64,000 nucleotides of DNA from Corallococcus silvisoli (GCF_009909145.1 NZ_JAAAPJ010000003.1:434001-498000), one strand, 5' to 3'; shown: positions 50,721 through 61,503, counted from the stretch's first letter. A program made the numbers and translations. Notes: generated from the letters alone by a model not told the origin.

Positions 50721-52919
50721 ATGGCGATGTTCAACCGGGCAGCACGTGCGTCCGCGGTCTCCGCTCCGGCTCCGAACTCCGCGTCGCGTCCTCCCGTGCT
50801 CGTGCCCCAACCGAGCCCACTGATGGCTCCCCCTGAGCTGGCCGTCGTGGACTGGAGCGCCGCCCGGCCGCGCACCCCGTCCGCGGCCTCTCCGGGAGCG
50901 CCGGCGGACGCAGGCACACCCCAGCCCGCCTCTTCCGCGGCCCGCTTCGACTTCGCCCACCTCCCCCTCCTGCCTCCGGCTCCGCGCGTCCACGACGCGC
51001 GGAGCCGCATGCCGACCGGGACGCTGCGCCCCATGCCAGGAGGCTCGACGACGAGGCCGCTGGGCAACATGCGAGCCCTCAGCGCGCCCACCGTCGCCCG
51101 GGCCCTGCCCGCGGGAGCCGTCATTCCGGCCTCCGTGGCGGCGACGGTGGGCGCCTTCGGCACGAACCTGCTCCGGGCCGCGCTCACGCCCCACCCTGCC
51201 GTCGCGCGCCCCATGACACCGCAGGGCGCGTCGCTTTCGCTCTCGCGGATTCAGGGAGGCGCCCCCATCCCCGCCCAGGTCCGGGCCCCCTTCGAGCAGT
51301 CCTTTGGCTATGACTTGTCACCCGTCCGCCTGCACACGGGGCCCACCGCGCGGCGGGCCGCGGCGGCCGTCGGCGCGGCGGCCTTCACGCTGGGCGACCA
51401 CATCGTCCTCGGAGGGGGCCTCGATGTAACGAGCGGGCCGGGCAGGCACGTCCTCGGTCACGAGCTCGCCCATGCGCTCCAGGCGCGGCGCGGCGGTGGC
51501 GCCGGGCGGATCAGCGATCCCTCGTGGCCTTCCGAGCGCGAGGCCGAGCACGCGGCCCGCGCGGCGCTCGCGTCCCGGCCCTTCGAAATCACCGTGGGCG
51601 CGGGGGACGACCTGCACCGGATCGCGCCCTGGCTCATCCTGGCCGGCATCGGACTGGTCGCGGGGGTCGTCACCTGGGCCCTCTCGGACAGCCCCGAGGA
51701 GAACCAGCGACGGCACGCCGCCGGCGAGGAGGATGCCTCGCGAAGCCTCTGGACGCTCGTGCCCATCTACGGCTCGGTCCAACAGATTCGCGAGGCGGAG
51801 TCGTACTTCCAGCGGGTGCTTGGCACCGGCTTCCTGATGCTCGACTTCGCCACGCTCGGCTCCGCGGGCGTGGCGGGCCGGGCCCTCCTGCGCGCTCCCG
51901 CCGCCCTCGTCCGCACCGCGGTGGCCCGCCGCGCGGCGGGCACGCTGGCCATCCGGGAAGGCGGAGAAATCGTCTCGGAGGCCATGGCTCGCGAGACCAC
52001 CGAGGCCTTCGCCCGCGAAGGAGGCGCGCTCTTCGCCAGCCAGGCCGCCGCGTCGGCCGAGATGCTTCGGGCGCTGCAACGCGGCGCCATGGTCGTCGTC
52101 ACCGAGGGCGGTTTGAACCACGCCGCCATCTATGCCCGCAACGCCGCGGGCCAGGTGTTGCGCATCCACGGCGGCCCGCTGAAGGTCCTGTTCGAGGAGG
52201 CCCCCAGGGCCCTGTCATCCCAGATGGCGGACGGCATGGCCCGCCGGGTCAACGCCTACGTGGTGCTGGAGGCCGCGGAAGCCACTGTCAGCATCGAGCA
52301 AGCCGTCGCGACGGCGCAGCGCAGCTGGCCCGCGGTGCTGCGCTTTCTTGGAGGCAATCCCACCAGCTGCGGCATCGTGCAGGGTGCGGTGCTCGAAGCC
52401 TCGGGGCTGTCCGCGGCGACTCTGGGACGCCTCCTCCCCGCGGGCGGGGCCTCCGCCCGCCTCCTGCCCATCACCATCCTCGATCAGATGGCGGGGAGCG
52501 GAGCCTTGCGGTTCGTGGAAGGCGGAATGGCGCGCATCATCGGAGGCACCGCCATCCAAGGCGCCGTGTTGGGAATGGGCGGTGGGGCGGGCATCATCAG
52601 CTCCACCTTGATGCGGCTGACGGTCAACGCCGTCACGCCGGAAACGGCCGCCGCCCCCACGCCCCCTTCACGCAGCAGGCCCGAGGCTTCGGCCCGGACG
52701 GTGCCCCGCACCCCGGAGAGCGACGCCGCCGCCCGGAGCATCATCGCGCGGTGGGGCAGCGTGCTCGTGGGCCCCGCGAGCATGGTGAGCGCGTCGCTCC
52801 CGGAGATGATTCCGGGCTGGACCATCAGCAGCGACGAGTTCAGGCAGGCGGTCATCGCCTCACTGATCGCGCAGGGCATGGCCGCCGGCACCGCCAGGGC
52901 CATCATCCGCGGGGCCTGA
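50721..52919 (+). CDS. DUF4157 protein, candidate eCIS payload 2, with possible cysteine-peptidase-like domain
   Basis: 732 aa with a G-rich ribosome-binding region before the ATG. The first 75 residues are Ala/Pro-rich, then FDFAHLPLLPP (76-86), close to FDFSRLPLHPP of payload 1. DUF4157 (about 190-260) has FEQSFGYDLSPVRLHTGPTA and LGHELAHALQAR (HELAH at 247-251). A TM segment at 301-322 and other hydrophobic helices around 350-400 follow. Further on, EGGLNHAAIYARN (His467) and NPTSCGIVQGAVL (Cys550) have the His-before-Cys order of permuted papain-like (LRAT/YiiX-type) enzymes. Remaining C-terminal segments are Gly/Ala-rich with hydrophobic helices. No signal peptide. The stop codon overlaps a convergent terminator hairpin. 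Confidence 0.85.
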   Translation: MAMFNRAARASAVSAPAPNSASRPPVLVPQPSPLMAPPELAVVDWSAARPRTPSAASPGAPADAGTPQPASSAARFDFAHLPLLPPAPRVHDARSRMPTGTLRPMPGGSTTRPLGNMRALSAPTVARALPAGAVIPASVAATVGAFGTNLLRAALTPHPAVARPMTPQGASLSLSRIQGGAPIPAQVRAPFEQSFGYDLSPVRLHTGPTARRAAAAVGAAAFTLGDHIVLGGGLDVTSGPGRHVLGHELAHALQARRGGGAGRISDPSWPSEREAEHAARAALASRPFEITVGAGDDLHRIAPWLILAGIGLVAGVVTWALSDSPEENQRRHAAGEEDASRSLWTLVPIYGSVQQIREAESYFQRVLGTGFLMLDFATLGSAGVAGRALLRAPAALVRTAVARRAAGTLAIREGGEIVSEAMARETTEAFAREGGALFASQAAASAEMLRALQRGAMVVVTEGGLNHAAIYARNAAGQVLRIHGGPLKVLFEEAPRALSSQMADGMARRVNAYVVLEAAEATVSIEQAVATAQRSWPAVLRFLGGNPTSCGIVQGAVLEASGLSAATLGRLLPAGGASARLLPITILDQMAGSGALRFVEGGMARIIGGTAIQGAVLGMGGGAGIISSTLMRLTVNAVTPETAAAPTPPSRSRPEASARTVPRTPESDAAARSIIARWGSVLVGPASMVSASLPEMIPGWTISSDEFRQAVIASLIAQGMAAGTARAIIRGA

Positions 52920-52942
52920 CACCTCCCGCACCACGGTGTCAG
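52916..52942. terminator. Hairpin overlapping two convergent stop codons
   Basis: A perfect 8-bp stem, CTGACACC (52916-52923) and GGTGTCAG (52935-52942), with an 11-nt loop. The left arm contains the stop of payload 2 and the right arm the stop of the opposing membrane-protein gene, so the hairpin can end transcription from both sides. Confidence 0.65.
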
Positions 52943-53601
52943 CGTGACGGATCGCCACCGGAATCGCCCAGGGCCTCCGCCCGGCGTCTCACGCGCTCCG
53001 CGTGCTCCTGGCGAAGCACGCAGACCTGACAGACCCCCACGATGAGCAGCAGTCCCCAGGTGGACTTCGGCGCGCGCGTCGCCCCCAGCGCGAGCACCGC
53101 GAACGCCAGGAGCCACGGCGCCCACATCGCCTCTCCATCCCGATACCGCACATACACCCTCGCCGGCAGCACCAGGAGCACACACGGCACGAGGAAGAGC
53201 AGCCACTCCCCGGGCGGCCGGCGCAGCATGAACCCGAAGGAGAGCGCCGCGAAACACACCCACTCCCCGAGGACGAGCCCCGTCCGGCGCGCGAGCATCC
53301 TCCGCTCGGGAGCGGGCAACCTCCGTGGCGAGGAAGCCCCCGCACCCAGGGCGTCCAGCAGCCGCGCCCTGCGCCCCAAGGCCTGCACCGTGACGCCCCC
53401 CACCCCCAGCACCCCGACGCCCACCATGGCGAGCAGGTCCACGGGCGTTGGGGCACGCGCACCCGGCTCGAGCCGCGCCGCACGCGGCCCCTCGGGGCGC
53501 GCGGAGGTCCTGTCGAGCCTGTCGGCGACGACATGCGCCATCAGCGCCGCCAGGGTGACGAAGAGACCGAGGATGATGGGGACCTCACGCGGGGCGGCCA
53601 T
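52939..53601 (-). CDS. Multi-pass membrane protein, unknown
   Basis: About 220 aa from the ATG giving MAAPREVPIILGLFVTLAAL. Six or so TM helices are predicted (PIILGLFVTLAALMAHVVAD, DLLAMVGVGVLGVGGVTVQA, LVLGEWVCFAALSFGFMLRR, WLLFLVPCVLLVLPARVYVR, WLLAFAVLALGATRAP, WGLLLIVGVCQVCVLRQEHA). No family recognised. It stands on the opposite strand between the payload genes and the sheath operon, so it may be unrelated to the eCIS, or a membrane partner. The longer start at 53721 adds 40 residues with no signal or domain. Confidence 0.7.
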   Translation of the reverse strand: MAAPREVPIILGLFVTLAALMAHVVADRLDRTSARPEGPRAARLEPGARAPTPVDLLAMVGVGVLGVGGVTVQALGRRARLLDALGAGASSPRRLPAPERRMLARRTGLVLGEWVCFAALSFGFMLRRPPGEWLLFLVPCVLLVLPARVYVRYRDGEAMWAPWLLAFAVLALGATRAPKSTWGLLLIVGVCQVCVLRQEHAERVRRRAEALGDSGGDPSR

Positions 53602-54007
53602 CGCCCCAGTGCATGAAGCCCACGGCCTGCTGTCAAGCCGCCTGGTGGATTTCAATCCCGATGTCTGGGATTGGGTTGCTCCCACCAACCCACGACATCT
53701 CACGTCACCCAGCGTGAACAATATCGGACCCAGGGAATGACTTTCCGTTGGGTTTCTGGCAGACTGTCTTCACGGTGTTCTTGGGAGCCTGCCTTTGAAG
53801 GCTCCTGGAGATGTCTGGGGGGGAAGCTCGTTTCACGCGCCAGGACTCACTGTATCGGCATTTGTTGCCACCCTCCCCACACAGACGGATGTGACGAAGG
53901 CGTACGGGGTGCCCCGTGAACACGGGCGCGCGACGTGCGCTGGAAGGGCTCTTGCCTCGCGGGACCGGGGGCGGAGCTGGCGAACTCGCGGACGGAGGAG
54001 TCATCCC
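53602..54007. other. Intergenic/leader region upstream of the eCIS operon
   Basis: 406 bp between the divergent membrane-protein gene and the sheath gene. It contains a hairpin at 53784-53805 and ends with GGAGGAG upstream of the sheath ATG. The operon promoter should be here. No sigma-54 or strong sigma-70 site could be assigned with confidence. Confidence 0.4.
53784..53805 (+). other. Leader hairpin upstream of the eCIS sheath gene
   Basis: GGAGCCT (53784-53790) and AGGCTCC (53799-53805) form a perfect 7-bp stem with an 8-nt loop, about 200 bp before the sheath start. It could be a terminator, an attenuator or an unrelated palindrome. Confidence 0.3.
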
Positions 54008-55564
54008 ATGCCGGCAGCTCTCAGTTATCCGGGCGTCTATGTCGAAGAGATTCCCAGTGGAGTCCGCACCATCACCGGGGTGCCCACGTCGGTGACTGCC
54101 TTCGTCGGGCGCGCGCAGCGCGGACCGGTGAATGAGCCCGTGGTCTGCAACGGCTACGGCGACTATGAGCGCACCTTCGGAAGCCTGTGGTTGGCCAGCT
54201 CCATGAGCTACGCCGTCCGCGACTTCTTCCTCAACGGAGGCGGGCAGGCCATCATCGTCCGTCTGGACAATGGGGGTCACACCACGGAGTTGACCCTGTC
54301 CACGACCGGTGGAGACCTGACCCTGGCCGCGGGCAATCCTGGCGCCTGGGGTAACAATCTTCGCGTGGTGGTGGATTACAACACCCGGAAGACAGGCACC
54401 GCGAGCATCGACGACCTGCTCTTCAACCTGACCGTCACCGACAACGGGACGCGCGCGACGGAGAAGTTCATCAACCTCTCCATCGACGCGGCCAGTCCCC
54501 GCTACTACCCCACCGTGCTCGCGCAGGGCTCCGCCCTGATCCGGGTGAAGACGCTGCCCGCCACGCCCGCGCGCCCCGCGGCCTCCACGCTCGACCCCCA
54601 GGGCCGGCCGGTGCCCACCGCGCCCACGGCCGCCCAGGAGGGCACCGACGGCAACGCGCTGACGCGCGCCCAGTTCACCACCGGCGCGAACCTGCGCACC
54701 AACAAGCAGGGCCTGTACGCGCTGGAGAAGGTGGATGTCTTCAACCTGCTGTGCCTGCCGCCCCACGCGCTCGACGGCGACATCGAGGCGGACCTGGCGA
54801 CCGACGCGGCGGCCTACTGCGAGGAGCGGCGCGCCATCTTCGTCGCGGATCCTCCGGTGGGCTGGGACAGCGTGGCCCACGCGGTCAGCGGCTTCGCCGC
54901 CAGCAGCCTGCGCAGCAAGAACGCCGCGCTCTACTTCCCCCGGCTGGTGCAGTCCAATCCCCTGCGGGAGAACCAGCTGGAGGTCTTCGCCCCCTGCGGC
55001 GCGGTGGCGGGGGTCATCGCGCGCACGGACACGCAGCGCGGCGTCTGGAAGGCGCCCGCGGGCCTGGACTCGCTGCTCACCGGCGTGCCCAAGCTGAGCG
55101 TGCCGCTCACCGACCCGGAGAATGGCCAGCTCAACCCGCTGGGCATCAACTGCCTGCGTTCGCTGCCGGCCGCGGGCCGCGTGGTGTGGGGCGCCCGCAC
55201 CACCCGAGGCAATGACCTGCTCGCCGACGAGTGGAAGTACCTGCCGGTGCGCCGGCTGGCGCTCTACATCGAGGAGAGCCTGTACCGGGGCGTCCAGTGG
55301 GTGGTCTTCGAGCCCAACGACGAGCCGCTCTGGGCGCAGATCCGCCTCAACGTCGGCGCCTTCATGCAGAACCTCTTCCGGCAGGGCGCCTTCCAAGGCC
55401 AGACGCCGCGCGATGCGTACTTCGTCAAGTGCGACAAGGAAACCACCACGCAGAACGACATCAACCTGGGCGTGGTCAACATCGTCGTGGGCTTCGCGCC
55501 GCTCAAGCCGGCCGAGTTCGTGGTGCTCAAGCTCCAGCAGATGGCCGGACAGGTCGCGGCGTAA
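54008..55564 (+). CDS. eCIS contractile tail sheath protein (Afp2/Pvc2-like)
   Basis: 518 aa, with GGAGGAG placed well before the ATG at 54008. The N-terminus ALSYPGVYVEEIPSGVRTIT then VTAFVGRAQRGPVNEPV is the standard opening of phage-like and eCIS sheath proteins. The C-terminal domain has the conserved WGARTTRGNDLLADEWKYLP then RRLALYIEESLYRGVQWVVF and the final FVVLKLQQMAG. The central Cys-containing segment (LCLPPHALDG) is ordinary for this group. The sheath contracts to drive the inner tube through a target membrane. Only this one sheath gene is in the window, whereas Afp/Pvc loci carry two or three. It heads an operon in which most genes overlap or nearly touch. Confidence 0.96.
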   Translation: MPAALSYPGVYVEEIPSGVRTITGVPTSVTAFVGRAQRGPVNEPVVCNGYGDYERTFGSLWLASSMSYAVRDFFLNGGGQAIIVRLDNGGHTTELTLSTTGGDLTLAAGNPGAWGNNLRVVVDYNTRKTGTASIDDLLFNLTVTDNGTRATEKFINLSIDAASPRYYPTVLAQGSALIRVKTLPATPARPAASTLDPQGRPVPTAPTAAQEGTDGNALTRAQFTTGANLRTNKQGLYALEKVDVFNLLCLPPHALDGDIEADLATDAAAYCEERRAIFVADPPVGWDSVAHAVSGFAASSLRSKNAALYFPRLVQSNPLRENQLEVFAPCGAVAGVIARTDTQRGVWKAPAGLDSLLTGVPKLSVPLTDPENGQLNPLGINCLRSLPAAGRVVWGARTTRGNDLLADEWKYLPVRRLALYIEESLYRGVQWVVFEPNDEPLWAQIRLNVGAFMQNLFRQGAFQGQTPRDAYFVKCDKETTTQNDINLGVVNIVVGFAPLKPAEFVVLKLQQMAGQVAA

Positions 55565-55579
55565 AGGAGAAGCGTTCCC

Positions 55580-56107
55580 ATGGCTCAGTTCAGCGTCAAC
55601 GCGCAGCGTTTCGACCCGTACAAGAACTTCAAGTTCCGCGTGAAGTGGGACGGCCGTTATGTCGCGGGCATCAGCAAGGTGGGCGCGCTCAAGCGCACCA
55701 CCGAGGTCGTCAAGCACCGCGAGGGCGGCGACCCCAGCAGCAGCCGCAAGTCGCCGGGCCGCAGCGAGTACGAGGCCCTCACCCTGGAGCGCGGCGTCAC
55801 CCACGACACCGAGTTCGAGCGGTGGGCCAACAAGGTGTGGAACTACGGCTCCGGCCTGGGCTCCGAGGTGTCCCTCAAGGACTTCCGCAAGGACATCATC
55901 CTCGAGGTCTACAACGAGGCCGGACAGCTGGCGATCTCCTACAAGCTCTTCCGGTGCTGGGTGTCCGAGTACCAGGCCATGCCGGACCTGGACGCGAACG
56001 CCAACGCCGTGGCCATCCAGACCCTCAAGCTGGAGAACGAGGGTTGGGAGCGCGACTACGACATCAACGAGCCCACCGAGCCCAGCTACAACGAGCCCAA
56101 CCCCTGA
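55580..56107 (+). CDS. eCIS inner tube protein (Afp1/T4 gp19-like)
   Basis: 175 aa, 15 bp after the sheath gene with AAAGGAGAAG as ribosome-binding site. It contains DPYKNFKFRVKWDGRYVAGI then SKVGALKRTTEV, the typical first strands of the gp19/Hcp-like tube fold. A middle segment EALTLERGVTHDTEFERWAN is followed by a C-terminal part with AISYKLFRCWVSEYQAMPDL and IQTLKLENEGWERDYDI. These patterns are standard for eCIS and phage tail tubes, which stack as hexameric rings inside the sheath. A single tube gene is present in the window. Confidence 0.95.
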   Translation: MAQFSVNAQRFDPYKNFKFRVKWDGRYVAGISKVGALKRTTEVVKHREGGDPSSSRKSPGRSEYEALTLERGVTHDTEFERWANKVWNYGSGLGSEVSLKDFRKDIILEVYNEAGQLAISYKLFRCWVSEYQAMPDLDANANAVAIQTLKLENEGWERDYDINEPTEPSYNEPNP

Positions 56108-56121
56108 TGCGCTGAGGGTCC

Positions 56122-56853
56122 ATGCGCTCGCTGACCGCTCCAGAGCTGCTGGGTGCGTGGGAGGCGGGCCACCCGCACTCCGGGCCCGGGCGCGCGCTCG
56201 CGCTGCTGTGCGCCGCGTGGCCGGAGCGAAGCCCGGGAGAGCTGGCGCGGCTCCCGGTGGGGCTTCGGGACTCGCTGCTGCTCGCCGTGCGGGAGCAGAC
56301 CTTCGGCGCCGAGGTCGTGGGGTTGGTGCCGTGTCCTGCCTGCGGTGAGCAGGTGGAGCTGGCCTTCCAGGTGAGCGACATCCGGGTGGCCTCCGGTGCG
56401 CCTGTCCCGGAGGTGCTGGGCGTTGAATGCGAGGGGCATGCGGTGCGCTTCCGCCTGCCTGACAGCCGGGACCTCGCGGCGTTGGAGGCGGGGCCCGAGG
56501 GAGATGGGCCAAGGCGGGTGCTGGCGAGGTGCGTGGTCGAGGCACGCCGGGAGGGTGTGGACGTGGAGACGGGGGAGCTGCCAGCGGCGGTGGTGCGGGC
56601 CATCGAGGAAGCGATGGAGGCCGCGGATCCGCAGGCACGGGTGGAGCTGTCCACGCAGTGTCCTGCCTGTGCGCATGCGTGGGCGGCCGCGTTCGACATC
56701 GCCGAGTTCTTCTGGAGGGAAGTGGAGACGTGGGCGCAACGCACCCTGCGGGAGGTGCACACGCTGGCGAGCCTGTACGGATGGTCCGAGGAGCACATCC
56801 TCGTGATGAGCCCGTGGAAGCGGCAGCGCTACCTGGAGCTGGCGGGGACATGA
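56122..56853 (+). CDS. Zinc-ribbon protein, T4 gp28-like baseplate hub assembly chaperone candidate
   Basis: 243 aa, 14 bp after the tube gene. It has two CPAC motifs (VPCPACGEQV near residue 74 and TQCPACAHAW near 182), which together could form a split zinc ribbon. The body is mostly helical, and the end reads REVHTLASLYGWSEEHILVM then SPWKRQRYLELAG, a signature seen in phage-like and eCIS loci for a small baseplate-associated protein. The T4 family baseplate hub assembly chaperone is the best match I can suggest. It is cytoplasmic, with no signal. Its stop overlaps the next gene (ATGA). Confidence 0.7.
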   Translation: MRSLTAPELLGAWEAGHPHSGPGRALALLCAAWPERSPGELARLPVGLRDSLLLAVREQTFGAEVVGLVPCPACGEQVELAFQVSDIRVASGAPVPEVLGVECEGHAVRFRLPDSRDLAALEAGPEGDGPRRVLARCVVEARREGVDVETGELPAAVVRAIEEAMEAADPQARVELSTQCPACAHAWAAAFDIAEFFWREVETWAQRTLREVHTLASLYGWSEEHILVMSPWKRQRYLELAGT

Positions 56854-58316
56854 GCGACTACTTGAGCCATCTGGTGGCACGGCACCATCGCCCCGGTGAG
56901 GGTGTCCGTCCGCGCGCCGGCTCCTACTTCGCCCCCGAGTCGCGCCCCGTGGATCACCGTGAGGCGCCGCGCCCGGGCCTCGACGCGGGCATTGAGGCGC
57001 GAGAGCCCGCGACGAGGACCGTCTCCGGGCCGGCGCGCGCATCGCGCGAGGCATGGAACGCGGTGGGCCGGGCGCTCGTCGAGCCCTCGGCGCGGGCCGA
57101 CACCCTGGGCGTCCCTGGGAGGACCTCACCACAACCCCAGGTGGCGTTGTCGGGCGCTGACGCCCCGCCCTTCGCGAGCACCCACGACGCGCTCCGCCCG
57201 CGGTCAGACACGTCGCGGGAGCTGGCTCCGGGAGACAGCGCGCACCCAGCGTCCGAGCGGAGCTCCGGCGTGCTCCCATCCAGCATCGAGCCCTCGACGC
57301 AGGGGGGTGGGCCGCGATCGCTCCGCGCCCGGTCCAAGGAACCCACCGGACGGATTGCGGCCGGCCTCCATTCCGAGACGCTCCCCCAGCGACTGTCGCC
57401 CACCGCCTTCCGCGAGCCCGAGCCGCTTTCGCGTGACGCGAACTCCGCGCAGCCCACCGGCCTGCTCTCGCATGACGCGAACCCCGCACAGCCTGCCGGG
57501 GTGCATTCGCGTGACGCGGATGCCGCGCAGCCCACCGGCCTGCTTTCGCGTGACGCGAACTCCGCGCGGCCCACCGGGAGGCCCGCGACCGGCACCAACC
57601 CCGCGCGGCCCACCCGTCTGCCTTCGCCCGACGAACGCGCCGAGCACCGCACCGGGCCCGATTCGACTGACACGCATCCAGGGCGCGTTCCGGGCACGCC
57701 CGGTCACTCCGCCCGCCTCGAGCCATCCCACCGGAGCGAAGCGACCTCCTGGGGACCCATGACACACGAGGCCGGCCGCCTTCTCGAAGCGCTCCCGCCC
57801 AACGCAACGGAGCGAACGGGCCGCGTCGCGCCTGGGGCGAGTCAGCACAGCGCGACGTCCAGCTCCCGCTCCCCCCTGGCGGAGCTGGCCCGCGAGCTGA
57901 GCGCATCCATCACGCGCCCACGGGACACCGCCGGTCTCTCCGGACGAAACCCGAGCCTCCCTGTCATCGCGCCCTCGGGTTCGCGAGCGACGCCCCCGAG
58001 CGACGACAGCGCCCCCGATGAGCCCCGCGCCCTGTCCGCGGTCGGCAGGGCAAGGGCCCTGGGCAGGGCGCTCGAGGCGGCTCCGGCTCCAGCCTCCTCC
58101 TCGGCGGCCGAGGTGACGCGGACCGAACCATCTCCCTCCGTGACGCGCGCCTCGGACGCGGAGCCGCCGCCTGCCCCCACCATTCAGATCACCATCGGCC
58201 GAATCGAGGTTCGAGCCATGGCGCCCGCGGCCCCCGCGCGGAGCGCGCCCGCGCGCGCGGCCCCGGCACCCTCGCTCGATGACTACCTCGCGCGACGCAA
58301 TGGAGGGGGACGGTGA
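56850..58316 (+). CDS. Long disordered repeat protein of the eCIS operon
   Basis: 488 aa, with its ATG inside the stop of the previous gene. It is rich in Ala, Pro, Ser, Arg and Thr, almost free of hydrophobic stretches and probably disordered. Seven units of 13 residues occur at 57426-57698 (LSRDANSAQPTGL and variants). The last 80 residues hold the only conserved-looking part, TIQITIGRIEVRAMAP followed by LDDYLARR. This ending is known to me from small proteins of other phage-like eCIS loci, where the part before it is much shorter. The stop overlaps the next start (GTGA). Role unknown; a flexible linker or length- or assembly-related factor is inference. Confidence 0.7.
   Translation: MSDYLSHLVARHHRPGEGVRPRAGSYFAPESRPVDHREAPRPGLDAGIEAREPATRTVSGPARASREAWNAVGRALVEPSARADTLGVPGRTSPQPQVALSGADAPPFASTHDALRPRSDTSRELAPGDSAHPASERSSGVLPSSIEPSTQGGGPRSLRARSKEPTGRIAAGLHSETLPQRLSPTAFREPEPLSRDANSAQPTGLLSHDANPAQPAGVHSRDADAAQPTGLLSRDANSARPTGRPATGTNPARPTRLPSPDERAEHRTGPDSTDTHPGRVPGTPGHSARLEPSHRSEATSWGPMTHEAGRLLEALPPNATERTGRVAPGASQHSATSSSRSPLAELARELSASITRPRDTAGLSGRNPSLPVIAPSGSRATPPSDDSAPDEPRALSAVGRARALGRALEAAPAPASSSAAEVTRTEPSPSVTRASDAEPPPAPTIQITIGRIEVRAMAPAAPARSAPARAAPAPSLDDYLARRNGGGR
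57426..57698 (+). repeat. Seven tandem 39-bp (13-residue) coding repeats
   Basis: Consecutive in-frame units with consensus LSRDANSAQPTGL. Units 1, 2, 3 and 4 are close at DNA level (tcgcgtgacgcgaactccgc-like core), while units 5-7 are diverged. The pattern indicates recent slippage or recombination inside the disordered protein gene. Confidence 0.8.
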
Positions 58317-59511
58317 GCAACTCCCTCTCCATCGCGACGGTGACGGCCGCGCTCCGCACGCTCCTCTTCAACCACCTCCAGGTGGACACGCCAGACGTGT
58401 CGGTGACGACGCTTCCACCGGACAAGGCACGCGGCCGGGACGCCACCAACCATCAGGTCAATCTCTTCCTCTTCCAGGTGGCGCAGCAGGCCTCGCTGCG
58501 CAACATGGACTTCCCACCGAGGACGAAGTCCGGCGAGTCGGGTGTCCCGCCCCTGGCCCTGCGGCTGACGTACCTGCTCACGCCCTACTCGCCATCCGAC
58601 GACGACGTGGAAAGCCACAAGCTGCTCGGCAAGGCCATGAACGTCCTTCATGACCATCCGTTGCTCGGCGCCAATGAGCTGCGCGCCGCGGTGCCCGGCA
58701 ATGACCTGTACCGGCAGGCGGAGCGCGTGCGCATCACCGTGGACACGCCCACCCTGGAGGAAGTCTCCAAGCTCTGGACGATGTTCCAGACGCAGTACCG
58801 GATCTCGGTCGTCTACCAGGTCTCCGTCGTCCTCATCGAGAGCACTCGCCCCAGCCGCACGCCGCTCCCGGTGCTGCGCCCGGTGCTGTCCATCCAGCCT
58901 GACGTGGTCCCTCCTTTTCCGGTGCTCGACGCCATCACCCCGCCCCAGCAGCAGACCAGCGCTCGACTGGGAGACACCCTCCTCCTCACCGGACACCACC
59001 TCGCCGGGGACACGGTGGGCGTGCGCTTCAGCCACCCGCTCTGGAGCACCCCGGTGCTCCGGCCCGCCACGGTGGTGTCGGCGTCGCGGCTGACCGTGGA
59101 CATCCCCAACGACGCGGCCACCTGGCTCGCGGGGCCCTACGCGGTGTCCGTCGTCATCACCGATGCGGACGGAAACGAGCACACCACCCCAGCGCTGCCG
59201 CTGACGCTCGCTCCCCGCATCCTGGGGCTCACCCCCAACCCCGTGGCGCGAGGCCCCGGCGGAGAGGTGACGCTCACCGCCGCGTTCCAACCTCGCGCCC
59301 GCCCGGACCAACGCGTGGCCCTGCTGCTCAACGGCCGGGAGCTGCCAGCCCCCGCGCGCGCCACGCCGGTGGACACCCTCGCCTTCACCGTCCTGGACGT
59401 GCCCCCCGGAGACCACTTCGTCCGGCTGCGCGTGGACGGCGTGGACTCGTTGCTCATCGACTGGAGTCAGAACCCGCCGGTGTTCGACGTGTCCCAGCAG
59501 GTGACGGTCAC

Positions 59512-59515
<4 letters not shown>
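58313..59515 (+). CDS. DUF4255 (Pvc16/Afp16-like) cap protein with Ig-like extensions
   Basis: 400 aa from a GTG overlapping the previous stop. Residues 1-190 form the DUF4255/Pvc16 N-terminal domain: SIATVTAALRTLLFNHLQV, NQVNLFLFQVAQQASLRNMD-like, LALRLTYLLTPYSPSDDDVE and SKLWTMFQTQYRISVVYQVS. In Afp and Pvc particles this protein ends the tube and sets the sheath boundary. The second half contains two beta-sandwich, IPT/TIG-like regions (RLGDTLLLTGHHLAGDTVGV and NPVARGPGGEVTLTAAF). The extra domains could decorate the cap. It is followed with an ATGA overlap by the AAA+ gene. Confidence 0.92.

Positions 59516-61499
<1,984 letters not shown>

Positions 61500-61503
<4 letters not shown>

Noticed and set aside
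46836..51194. A 1452-codon open frame on the minus strand across the payload genes
   Set aside because: It is antisense to the DUF4157 genes, has low-complexity Arg/Gly/His/Gln composition, no domain motifs and no ribosome-binding site. High GC at third positions of the real genes leaves the opposite frame open.
53740..53790. Sigma-54 promoter for the eCIS operon (TGGCAG followed by TCTTC)
   Set aside because: The -12 element lacks the required GC at the right spacing.
57426..57698. Regularly spaced repeats suggestive of a CRISPR array
   Set aside because: The repeats are contiguous 39-bp units in frame inside a coding sequence, without spacers. They are protein repeats.
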